A stretch of DNA of 64,000 bases from Triplophysa rosa (lineage: Eukaryota > Chordata > Actinopteri > Cypriniformes > Nemacheilidae): NCBI RefSeq assembly GCF_024868665.1, contig NC_079906.1, forward strand, positions 8,084,791 through 8,148,790. The letters run 5' to 3'. The notes beneath the pieces were generated by a model, which was given only the letters and a program-made list of their open reading frames with translations, made no database searches and had not been told where the DNA came from. Numbering within the stretch: position 1 is the stretch's first letter; the number at the start of each line of letters is the position of its first letter. The translations under genes and the position numbers were made by a program. Of the stretch, positions 49,201 through 61,200 are shown piece after piece.

Positions 49201-52200
49201 AGCAATAAACTTTAGACACGTTTGGAACCACTTGAGAGTGAGTAAATGATGACAGAATTTTCATTTCTGGCAGAACTATTTAAAGAAACAGTTCATTGGA
49301 AAATAAAAAGTCACCCTCATGCCATCTGAAGTGAAAATGACTTCCTTTCTCTTTTCTTTCAAACTTTACATTTGTGGGAGAGAACTATTAATTTTAAATT
49401 ATTTAATTTTAAAATATTAAATTTAAGTTTAAAAAAACTATAAACTATAAATTTGATGATTGTCACGTTGCATTCATGTAAAAATTGAAGGCAAGTAAAT
49501 TCAAGTATGGCAGCACATCAAATCTCAATAGTTGTCTTGTCTTGACTAGTTTTCATATGTGTGCTTTATTAACTAACTTTTTAAACGTATTGTTCTGCTT
49601 CACAAGACATTTATTAACCTACCGGAGTCATATTGGTGACTTTTATGATGTATGGATGTGCTTTTGGAGGTTTTTGTCCCACCTGAGTTCTGGCATCACT
49701 TTGTTGTTGTAAGGCAAAAATGTCCAAAACAAAATCATCCAGATGCCCATTCTTGGTGTTTCAAGGTTGTTACCTCATGACTCAAACGTCAAAAGATCTC
49801 AACTCTAATTGTGATCTTTTATTGTAAGTAGATTTATTACCAGTTTTTCTGAAATCGGGGAAAAATTATGCATCCAAAATTGCATACAACAATCCAGGGT
49901 CTGTCATTTCTGACAGTGGTCTTGTTTTTTTTTTATATTGTCCATTTGTTCCTGTAAGAGTAAGTAAGTTTGAATTGTTAAGTCTTATTTATCTTATTTA
50001 CAGATTCTGTTGTGTGTTGTGTTCATTTGAAAAAAGAAAATTTTATTGCAACCGGTGCCTTGATCTTACTGCAGGTGTAATTGTGAATGTTTTTGTGTCT
50101 TTACAAAACTGCAGTGTGTTTGTTATGATACAGATGAGCTGGTCAGAGAAGGGAGCAGTGAGAGGAAACAGTTTACAAGCTGAATCTGATGATGTCACGA
50201 TGGCGGACAACACCCTTTACTGCAGCAGAGAAACCGGTAAGACACAAAATTGAAAATTCCATTGCAACAAATGTGAATACATCAGTCACAAAAGAAGCAT
50301 GTGGAACTGACTGGTTGGTGTTTATCCTGTAAAAGGTCAAAGAGACTCTTTATAATACACACATAAAATAGAGCCAAAAAAAGAACATTCATTAACCGCT
50401 CAGTTACCGCTTATTTTACTTGCTTGACACTTGTGGTTCTGCTACTGCTGAGAATGTGGAACAAACTTCTTCATTTTGCTACTACGTAGTGGAAAATTGT
50501 GGCATATCTTTGTGTTCTTGTGGTGGAAAAGATGTCAGACAAGTGTCCACCAATCTGCATAAATGCGCAACATCCTGCTGTTCATCAAGATAATTCACTA
50601 ATCGCTCTGACCTTCTTAACACCAATCTCTTATTTTATAAAAACACTTGCAGATATGTGAGATTTTAAAAGAGAAATTTGGGATCTTTTCAAAATTCAAC
50701 GCTTCTTTTCGAGTAGCTTTTCGGTTAGGCGTGGGATGAATCAGCCGACTCAGGACGAATGACCTCAACGGTTACACCAACTCATTGCACTGCACAGTAT
50801 TTTAGTGCGCAAACCTGCGCTTATTCACCAACCGTCCTGTTGTGGTTTAAAAAGACACTGCTACTTTCTATGTAGATCAGAATTATAGATTCACATTAGC
50901 ATAGCATGAAGGTATGGGGTAAATTAAGTTCTTGTGATTTACATTTTCCTGTGATCATGGTAGCAGTGATTCATATAAATGATGATCAAATGATGGAGAG
51001 CAGTGTTATAGCTGGACATATGCATTGACAAGTGCATTCTTAGCATCTTAAAGAGCCAGATCGGGTTTTTGTAGAAAGAAACACGAAAAATTATAATGCC
51101 TATAAATTGGTAAAGACAAAGTTTTCAGCAGACACTGTGGCTAATGCACACATGACAGCTGAAAAATAATACATGGATAGGAATTGCACATATACTGTAT
51201 ATATATATATATATATGATGATATATTTATTGCTTATTGCTTTTATATGCATTTAATACATGTAGAACAGGATTAAAATGAAGTGCTCATTCTTACACCG
51301 TTTCTACACCGGATGCGACGCGACATGATGCACGGCTTGTTCTAATGGGATTATCGCCTTATGCCGCATCCAGTTTGGACAAAATTTAAAACTATAATGG
51401 GTTCTAATGCGTTTTATTGTCTTTTGTTGTGTCGCATCGCGCCGTGCCGTGCCCGATGTAGACAGGGTGTTATATTAAATTTCTTATCGGCATGTTTGTT
51501 TTCTGTGTTTCTAACCCATGATCTTTGCTGTGTGACTAGCGAACTGGCTCTTAAAGGGAATGGGAGATGAGACTCTGATTGGTGTACTGCACGTTTTGCC
51601 CAAAACACACCCATGACTCATTAAGAGAATCTGGACAACTCGTTTAGACCATGCGCCGGGCGCGCCAACCGTTTTCCTGTTGTTAAACTATGGCGTTATT
51701 ATAATGACAAATGTCGCGAGCGCATTATTACAAGGCGAGAGCGCATTCTTGTCATACGAGCGCGCGAATCTCTCCGCTCGCACGCCGATTTCCTTTGCTC
51801 GTGCACAAAACTGGATGCGCGCTTTCAACTATACGCTGCTCTCTTGTGAATTTTCTCTCCTCTCGCTCAGTGAGCGTGTGCGCACTCAAAATGCGTTCCG
51901 TGCGTCCACGAATCCTTTGGTACTCTTGCTCTCGAGAGGTCCTCCTGTGTGTTCCAGGCATTATAGGCTGTCAAAAGTAGTCAACCAATCAGGGATAGGC
52001 TTCCACGTCGGGCCAATGAAAACGCGACCTCTTAACTACAGTAGGCCTAATTGTTAAAAATGCTTGATGAAAAGAGTTGTTTTTCGTGTTCTTTTCTACA
52101 AAAGTGTCATGTTAATGTGTAATTCTTGTAAAATAGTACATTGTAAATTGCTGAGTTTCATTCTTATAAAATCGTTTAATATATAAATCTTTTAATGAGT

Positions 52201-55200
52201 GGATTCTTGCGTGTGGGTAGGTGGGTGGATGGGGGGCACCATGAGGTCTTAATACGCCTCTGGATCCACCACGTTCTCAGGTAACAATTTTAATATATTT
52301 GATGCAACATTATTAATCAAATGTATATTATAAACGAACGGTAAGGGAGCGTTTGGTATATTGCATAGAAGTTCAGTTTTATGCCCTGAACTTCTGGAAC
52401 ACTGAATGCAGAACACTTACAGTGTCTGTCTGCAAACGCATTAAATGCATAACCAAATAGGTATAGAATATTATATGATTTTCCAAATGCTCCAGTGCTA
52501 TTATTGTTTTGATATGTACCGTTACTTGTAGTAAATATTATTTTAGAATAAAGCTAACTTAAGACACCAATCTAAATTGTTCGGTAATCAATATAGTACT
52601 ATTTTAACAATACTATGTTTAGTGTAGGACATGCATGAGGACCACATGAACTTGAGGGTGTTGACCTGTTTTGTCTGAATAACATGGTAGTTAAACTGAC
52701 GTTTATATGTAGCCTACAAAGCATCCTAATGCCCCGTTCATTTCTAATACACATTTGACTAATAATGTTGCATCAAATATATTAATATTGTTACCTGAGA
52801 ACGTGGTGGATCCATCTAGCTTCGTTGAAAACGTCGAGTCACTTTCAACCAATAAGATGCCATGTAAAAGGTCGCGTTTTCATTGGCCCGCCGTGGAAGC
52901 CTATCCCTGATTGGTTGACTACTTTTGACAGCCTATAATGCCTGGAACACGCAGGAGGACCTCTCGAGAGCAAGAGTACCAAAGGATTCGTGGACGCACG
53001 GCACTCATTCTGAGTGCCCACACGCTCACTGAGCGAGAGGAGAGAAAATTCATAAGAGAGCAGCGTATAATTGAAAGCGCGCGTCCAGTTTTGTGCACGA
53101 GCAAAGGAAATCGGCGTGCGAGCGGAGAGATTCGCGCGCTCGTATGACAAGAATGCGCTCTCGCCTTGTAATAATGCGCTCGCGACATTTGTCATTATAA
53201 TAATGCCATATTAAACTAGCAAAAGTGGATTCGGACACGCCCTGAGTGCACCTGCGCGGTGAGCTTTAGACCATGCACTTAGATCGTGAAATAGGGCCCT
53301 AATACTTTTGTGATATAAATGCATCTTTCTATCTCTAATGACTATAGATGGTTTCGTCGGACACGTGCCTGGCCCAAAGTTAATTTGTGGTCTGTGTTTG
53401 GTTATAATATAACAATTTATTTGATATTTAATTTACAGTATAACCGATAAACCGATTATATTTTCTAAGAGGAGGTTGGGAAAGTTTCTCAGATTAACTT
53501 TATACTTAGTCAGTGGTCACCGCCTACTGACATTCTGTTAGCAAACCTGATGCCACAGGAAATCCTTCACCTCAGCTGATAAAGCCATAGTATTGCTTTT
53601 CTAACACAGTAAGGCTAGCGATATTGTTCCAATGGGACTGAGAATTGGTGTACAGATCACTGAATCTGAAGAAAGCATCATACTGTGAACATTCAATAAT
53701 CCAGATGATGATACACTGCAATCTATGCGCAGTTTTACATGTTAAAACACTAAAAATATCATCATATCACACACCAATGGGCATCTGTGGAGAGGGTAAT
53801 GCAATTTTTTGGAGAGTTTGCTCATTTGCTTCAGATGTTTTTTGAAACGTATGAATTAGAAGACTGATTCTGATATTTGTGCACAATAATAATAAGGTGA
53901 CATTTTCCCAATGATGGGCTCTTTAACAGATGCACACTGTAAAAAATGATTGAGTCATGGTAGATTTCATGAAATGAATTGAGTAAACTTTACTCTATTA
54001 TTTTTTAACCATATTTGAGTTAAAATTGTGGAAAAAATCTCAGAATTGTAAATGCACAAATTATTGAGTGAATTCAACTTAATTTTATTATGTTCAACCC
54101 ACTTAAACTTGTATAAACAATCTTTACTTAATTATTTTGTGTTGGGACTACATTAATTATTTTTGTTAATGTCACTAACTGAGCAGTGGATTTGGAGTTC
54201 CCAGCATGCTTTGTATGCGACAGCAGTAGGAGAGTAATTTTTGTAAAAAAGGGTGTTATTTTATGTGCTTTACAATAAAATGAAAGAGAAAGAAAGAAAG
54301 TTTATCATGTGACGTGCTTTATTAGTTTAGGTAATTTTACTTGATTTATTCATGGAATATTGCATTAAAAATAATCTTTAAAAATACTTAAAGGGAACCC
54401 AGCGTATAGAGAGATGTATGGCTTAATAAGTTGTAATAGCCTTACACTACTAGCATTTGTCGTTAGAAACACATCAAATACTTTCAATTCTTTAAAAAAA
54501 TGTAATACTCATTTTAACCTAAGGAGGCCGCCATGTTCTTTTTCGATGACGTAAAATGGTTGCAGGCACAGCTAGGCAGCCAAATTAAACACAGACACAC
54601 TAATCAGTTCTTCAGTAAATATAAGGTGCTGCAGGTAAAAAAATAATAATATATATATATATATAAACAATGCTAAAATACTAAAGAAAGAAAATAAAGA
54701 CGCTATTTGGTGTATTTTCATACATTTTCATTTTGTTGGTCAGAAACAATACAAACATACATATAAATAAGCAAAATCATTTCGAATTTAATATATACAC
54801 GATGTTTTTAGCATTAATAAGATGCATTTTATCCAAATTTTGACTTTTTGATGTTGATTTCATCAGCCTAACGTTATTGTCTTCTCTCTCTCTCTGTCAT
54901 TAGTTAACGGGGCTAATATTCACGTGTGCTCTAATACAGAATAAATAACCAAACTGCAAGCATCATTGTGATCATTGTGTTTATCAGTATATTCTCATAA
55001 TGTATAATGTATACGATAATGGTGGATGATAGTCTTAACTGTCTTAAAAACGGTCATTTAAAGCTATGATTTAATGCATGTTTACTAGACGCTTACTGAA
55101 CGCATTCTTCTATCATGGCAGGCAGGCTGGCTTGTGTCAAGAGGACATACCGCCACCTACTGTCCCTGTGTATTTATATATATATGATCTTATGTTTGAC

Positions 55201-58200
55201 GTATCATATTTTACTGTTATATATGGAAAAAGTGTGTGCTTCGCTGTAGCGAAAGAGAACAGGGGCATGTTCATGCTCAAACCGGTGCGCAACGTTTTGC
55301 AACGACACGTTTAAACAGTTTGCAACGGTGTGCAACAGGGTTTGAGATACGTTTTCTCTTGTTTGGTGGGTGTATCAAGAATGTCGGCCCAATCAGCAGC
55401 AACATGTATATAACCCACGCGGTATTAAAGAGACAGCTCGCACAATGGGTTCAAGTCAAGTCGTTTAAATGTGTCCGCTGCAGCTCGGTATACGCAACAA
55501 CTGAAGATATTAGAAGACATGTATTTTGCAGTATTAAAAGCATATTTATACCGATTTCATCAGGCTCCGAAAATTATTCAAAAAGAACTCAAAGAATGGC
55601 CTTCTCAGCTGCCATAGTTAAACTCTTGCGTCATCACAACAGGGCGTCTAATCGCACCACAGTTTCCGTTTAAAACACGCTTTGCAACATTTTGTAGGGG
55701 CTGAACGCAGCCCTGGTTTAGGTTGCAACCATTTGACGTCACGGATTTTGACGCAAAAAAGGCGGCCTCCAAGTAATTTTTTTAACAATTTTTCAATTTT
55801 AAGTTTATGAATACTGTGACATTTACACCGTTTTTTAATTTCAAATTTATAAAGTCAATGCCATTGTTAATATAGTAAGCCATATAGGGATGCTCATATT
55901 GACAGTTTAACCGTTAACTGATCGTTAAAATTTTGACCGGTTAATACTATCAGTTAAACGATTTAAAAGGTATGTTTATTTTAAGTTTAATAATATTAAT
56001 AATATAACAATAAAAATAATTTAATAATACGTTTTTAAATGACTATTAAATCGTACATGTTTTTAGTTTTCTGTATGGTGAAAGAAAAACATGCTAAGCA
56101 TTAACTCACGGAGCGTGCAGACGTGCGACTAGGTGTAAATGCCCTCCGAAACGTTTTCGAGACCGATTAAAATCCGATCACGCAAATCACTTGACGAAAC
56201 AGGACACGTGTAATTCATCTGATTGTTGAGGCCACCTTTGTCAGGGCTTTACTCCTCCAAACGGAGTGCCACTGGCAGCCTTGCCCAAGTTCTTTGTTTT
56301 AAATGTAGACACGGGACAATCGCACTCACAATGTGCTGTGACATTCTCTGTCTTCCCGGCGTGTCTACGGCTCAGCAAAGCTAATAGCGGAGCTACTGCA
56401 AGGGAATTTCGGTGCTAGCCATCAATTTATCCTTTACATAAACTCAAGGATGCCGGCTGCCCGTGCGCTTTGGAGAAGAAAACGGCGCGACCGGTGGTTT
56501 CACTGCCTTCTTTTAGACGTGACGTAAAAATACGAATGTGAAATATGAATAAGTAAAAAATAATGTTTGTATTGCGGGTGGTATAGGAGATCGCATTTAT
56601 ATATGTTTAGCTAAGATTGGCTGGTGGAAAGCAAATGTGACGCGCTTCCCCTGATGTAATCGTTATGCTGCTGTTTGCATGATAAAATAAATCTGTGAAA
56701 AAAAATGTTTGTATATTTAAAGAGTACATTCCTCAATATTTTTAAGGGCTTATTTTGGTTTATGGAGTGTCCGACAACAAGTTTATGTACATACATGATG
56801 TAAAAATACTATTATTTCGTAATAATAAGCAGTTTTTATTACCTTACTTCTTGACTGACTCTCAAATGATTCGTTCCGCGATTCANTCTGTGTAATCTCC
56901 GCCTTTCCGCCAGCGTAGTCTGATCTGATTGGTCAGATAGTGTAGTCTGCTGTGATGGTCAGATGGTCTAGTCTGCTGTGATTGGTCAAATGGTCTAGTC
57001 TGCTGTGATTGGTCAAACGCGTTCAGCATGTGTCGCAAATGGACCGCCTATCATTACTGCTGTATTACGGTTTGCAGGTGGTTGGATATTAACAGTGTAT
57101 AGAGAGAGATGGCGTCGATTTTACCTTACCAGTTCGAGCCCGAGTCTGACGAATCATTCTTTAATCCTTATACAGATGCCAGTAAGAAAAAGGACTGTTT
57201 TAGACACTTCTCTTGTAACAGTTAGTTATCACGGCATACAGTGTACGGTGTTCGTATCTTCAGATGTTATTATAACTATAGTACACCACGCAGTTCTTGA
57301 AATAAAGACTTTGCGAGTTAATATGGTTGAACACTTACATTAGCGCAACGAGTTTATAGCTAACGTTAGGTAAACAAACAGTAACAACCCCAAAAATAAC
57401 GGTAACGTTAGCTAAACACAGACATGAGATAACGTCACACAAATTTAATTTTAAGTAAAGACAAAAATAAAGAGTCACACTTACAGGTTGTGATTCGGTG
57501 GAGCTTACAGGTCCAAATAAAGTTGGTATTGCAACATCTTTTAAGGAAAGACGTTTAATGTATCCTGCAGTAAAGGCGCCAAGATTGGTGAAGCAATCTT
57601 CGGTAAAATGACGCGCGCAAAGTAAAACGTTCGGTTTATACTCCTTTGGTGTCGTTTGAAAAATAAATAGTAACCATTTTTCCTCAGAAGTTCTTCCTTT
57701 GGTAGTGAAAATAAGACTGACTTAGTTTCACTACATAGAACACAGCTTCTCTTAGACATGATGCACACGTCACGAACGAGCTAGTACAGTGTTTGGGGAG
57801 GAGAGAGTTAAGTTTTCGCAGTCAGTAGGCGGGGATTTTTCTAGTGACGTAGGTACATTGTGGTTAAAGATTCGGACAGGTCATGGCTTGTTCGCGTGAT
57901 TCAGAGTCGATTACCTTTTTTATAAGCTAATAACTTTGTTATTCGTTCACCTTCGGATTTACAACTTGGCAGATTGCTTACATTCAAACACGGCAAAATT
58001 AAACACTTCATGAAATGTATTTTTTATGATCTCGAGGAATGTACTCTTTAACGTGTCACAGACCCTCGTCAACTGTAGCTGTGTCTCATTTCGAAGTCTG
58101 CGTCCTCCGGATGTCACATGCGAAGGCGTATGCGGCAGACAAACGCGACCTCCGGAGGACGCAGCCTTCGAAATGAGACACAGCATGTATTTTTTTAATT

Positions 58201-61200
58201 CCAGTTTATTATTAGAATCTTATCGGTTAACGGTTAATGTTCGGATAACGAGTGTCGGTTCTCGGTTAGGGAAATTAACCGAAATGATCATCCCTAAGCC
58301 ATACCTCTCTCTATACCCAAGGTTCCTTTTAAAAATATTTTGTGTAATATTGTTACCATATTTTTTTGTAAATATCACGTATAATTTTTTTACAATGTAC
58401 CCAGTAAGCACCATACATGGCAAAGCACTGTATGTGTGAGGCATTACTACTGTTTCATATAAAAAATAGATACTATAATTTGTAATATATACAATTGTAA
58501 TACATTAGAAATATGCAGAATAGACACACTGGACTCCACAGTATATTTAAGCTAAATTAGTTATTTGCTCAAAATGCACCCTTACGGTTTGAAGAAAGAA
58601 TTCTTTACTTCCTGCAGACAACACACACCTGGAGGGGAGAACGATAGAGTGTGAGAAAATGTTATGCAAATGAGGTCATGTGGAAAGTAAGGTGGTAAAG
58701 AAATGGAAGGTGGGGGGGGCAGAACCACAGTTGCTGTAATTTGGTGCATTGCCAATGTGTTTTGAATCCGAGTCGACATGAATCTAAATTTTGCTCACTA
58801 ACAGGATGTAAATGTGGAAATGCACAGAGACTCTTGTTACAGTTCACACTAGTCTATATATTTTGTGGCTTCTCTGTTGTTGTGCTGAAGGAAGGAACTG
58901 TGTCATTCTTTCATTTGTGGAGTATTCGCCTCTGTTTTAACAGCTGCAAACAGAAGCCGGCATTGTCTTTGCGAAGGCACACTTCCTCGAAGAAGTTTTA
59001 CTGCGGCTGGAATAGCCACATGCTTCAAACGGAAAAGATACCTCCAAACCACATGGCTGTTTCTTTCTCTGTCTCGCTCCCATTTTTGGTATTGTGGTGG
59101 TGCCTAAAACAATGGCATAACGAATGCATGCAGAATAGAGACAGTCTTGTGCACTTGACCAAACTGTGATGGCTTTCCTGGGATATTTCACGAATTATTG
59201 AAGTATAAGCTCTCCTTTAAATATGCATATATAAGTATTGGTTTTAATTACATACTATGGATAATTTCAAGGGTATTTTTAACTACAGATATACAATTCT
59301 TTGTTGCGTTGACTGCGATGAACATTTTCTGGGTCACACTTTTTTATCAGAAGTTTTCTGTATATTACGTAACAAGTCTGGGATTTTTAATTTTGTAACT
59401 TTTTAAAGCTCCACATTAGCATTAAATGTGTGCAAAGTCATACCCCACACGATTAGTTTTATTAGGTTATTTTTTGGTTCGAATAGCATTAGAAAAGGTG
59501 AAGCACCTTAGGACATTTATGGAATTTGAACAGTCATGTCTCTTGCAGAAAATCTGCATGGCAAGCCCGCCAACATACGAACCCACTGAAAACCAACCAA
59601 ATCTTGCTGAGCCACAGAGTTCACTCTGCACAGCCGCTACGAATGAGGTTTTGACCTTTCTACACAGAGAACAACTAATGAGATGCTTTCTTTCAGCCGT
59701 GTGCGCGCAACCGTGTGCACTTGTGGGAAATACCAATTATAATGTGCACAACTTCACTTAAATTGAAACAACAACAACACTTATACAGCTTTCGAACAAT
59801 TTGAGGGTCAGTAAATGATGACAGAATTTTCATTTTTGGGTGAATTTATCCTTGAATTATTACAGTTAGTAGCATGTTTTCATTTTTGTTCTTGAGTGAC
59901 ATTATTGATTGTTACAGTACCAATGATGTGCTTTATAATAAAAATGTTGATGTTTGTTAATTTTCTTCTCTTTTAAATAACAATGATAGATGGCACAAGA
60001 GGACATCTAAGCCCACAAGTGTACAGAATGCACTATTCTTTTTTCATCTGAGAACATTTCAGTCCTTGTGTTAATCTGGTTGATAGTTGTCTATTTGTTC
60101 TTTTCAAACATTGTTAATCTAAAGCTTTTACTCTCTGTTGTCTTCAGCTATGAAAGACTTCAAGGTAACAGTGAGACGCACAGAGGCTTCTGAGAGATGT
60201 GGACTGAAAGGTTCACTGTTGTTGCGGACAGATCTTGATAGCCTTCTTCTGAAAGACCCTAAAACTGGAGAGGTTTTGTATTCCTGGCCCTACAGATTCC
60301 TCCGGAGGTTCGGACGTGACAAGGTACGACGATCTTGTGATCTGCAACCATTGATTTAATCCCTTATACAGTGTCCCAGTTCTATGATTTCTACTGTCGC
60401 TGCAAAAAATCTGTTAAAAAGTTTATAAAATATTTGTTATAATTTATGCAACACATTCTAATGTATATTAGTTTATATATATATATATATATATATTACT
60501 TTCAGTAACTTTGTAAATAACTTTCAGGAATTGTTTTCATTGCAAAATATAAAGTGGCATCTGTTTTACTGTAAATGTAATGCACATTCTTGTAAATAAT
60601 ATAATATCCATGAAAATATAAGTAATTCATGCTTCTTATTAAAAAAACATGCATTTTACAGTATTTTTAAAGTAAAATTACACAATTTATATAATGGACA
60701 GTCAACCAGTTAATTTTTTTATTGCTACTTTTTAATGAAATTTTGTATTTCAAAATTCATAAATGAATTTAGTATTCTTTTACTACTAATTACATTGTCA
60801 TTAACTCTTGCACAAACAGGCAACATTCTCCTTCGAAGCTGGCCGAAGATGTGACTCAGGGGAGGGTAACTTTGAGTTCGACACAAAGCAGGGAAACTCT
60901 ATTTTTCAATCCGTGGAGGCTGCCATCAATGTGCACAGAGCCACTTTACCTCAAAAGCAGGTGTCGGGTGCAGAGCGAGAGCCTGTGCCCTCTGTTCCTT
61001 GCTTGAAAGCTACCGTGGACGACTCCAGCGTCTACAGTATGGTGTCCGAACATCAAGTCAGGGAGATGCCCAAACAACAACAAAACCCCCAGCCCTCAAA
61101 ACTTGAAGCCCCATCAGAAAAACTTCTAACTGGTGTTAAGAGTCTGAACCTGGACTCCAGACCTCCACCACGTAAAAGCCAGGTCAAGAACTTTAGAAGT

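Larger units (their letters stand above)
45020..50133 (+). other. dok intron 3
   Basis: 5.1 kb holding two palindromic MITE copies (45361-45775 and 48800-49283) and the first TTAA-flanked Kolobok-like element (46175-47473). The rest is AT-rich and unassigned. Confidence 0.6.
56721..58047. mobile_element. TTAA-flanked Kolobok-like deletion derivative, copy 2
   Basis: 1327 bp, nearly identical to copy 1 at 46175, with the same ends AGAGTACATTCCTC / GAGGAATGTACTCT and TTAA on both sides (56717-56720 and 58048-58051). The empty site is visible in hAT copy B at about 63736-63739. It differs from copy 1 by one extra CCAAT-array unit and small indels. It contains the single ambiguous base (n) of the window at 56886. 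Confidence 0.75.
55885..58295. mobile_element. hAT-like element, copy A
   Basis: Ends TAGGGATG and CATCCCT, flanked by a perfect 8-bp duplication AAGCCATA (55877-55884 and 58296-58303), as expected for hAT. Without the nested Kolobok-like insert it is about 1.08 kb. It is non-autonomous, with no transposase frame. Relative to copy B it lacks about 330 bp near 56645. Confidence 0.75.
54389..58332. mobile_element. Long-TIR element carrying nested hAT and Kolobok-like copies
   Basis: The left arm 54389-54567 (AAAGGGAACCCAGCGTATAG outward, GGAGGCCGCC inward) is repeated inverted on the right at 55721-55884 and, beyond the hAT insertion, 58296-58332 (CTCTCTATACCCAAGGTTCC). Joining the right arm across the hAT restores the match TATAGAGAG-TATGGCTTA. 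The interior (54568-55720) has no transposase frame but includes a 0.46-kb CAGGG-ended segment. Confidence 0.65.
50237..60147 (+). other. dok intron 4 (9.9 kb, transposon-rich)
   Basis: No host exon was recognised. It contains a (TA)n tract at about 51197-51217, a 1.5-kb foldback element (51689-53210), a long-TIR element (54389-58332) with nested hAT and Kolobok-like elements, and a MITE half-copy (59785-59857). The remainder is AT-rich and unassigned. Confidence 0.6.

Noticed and set aside
55236..55673. 145-codon ORF with a C2HC-like zinc-finger spacing
   Set aside because: A single finger-like match in an otherwise non-protein-like frame crossing the end of a repeat segment. Kept only as a remark in the repeat entry.
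56886..56886. Ambiguous base n
   Set aside because: Sequencing or assembly ambiguity in Kolobok-like copy 2 (copy 1 reads ATTCATCTG at this place, with no base there). Not a biological feature.
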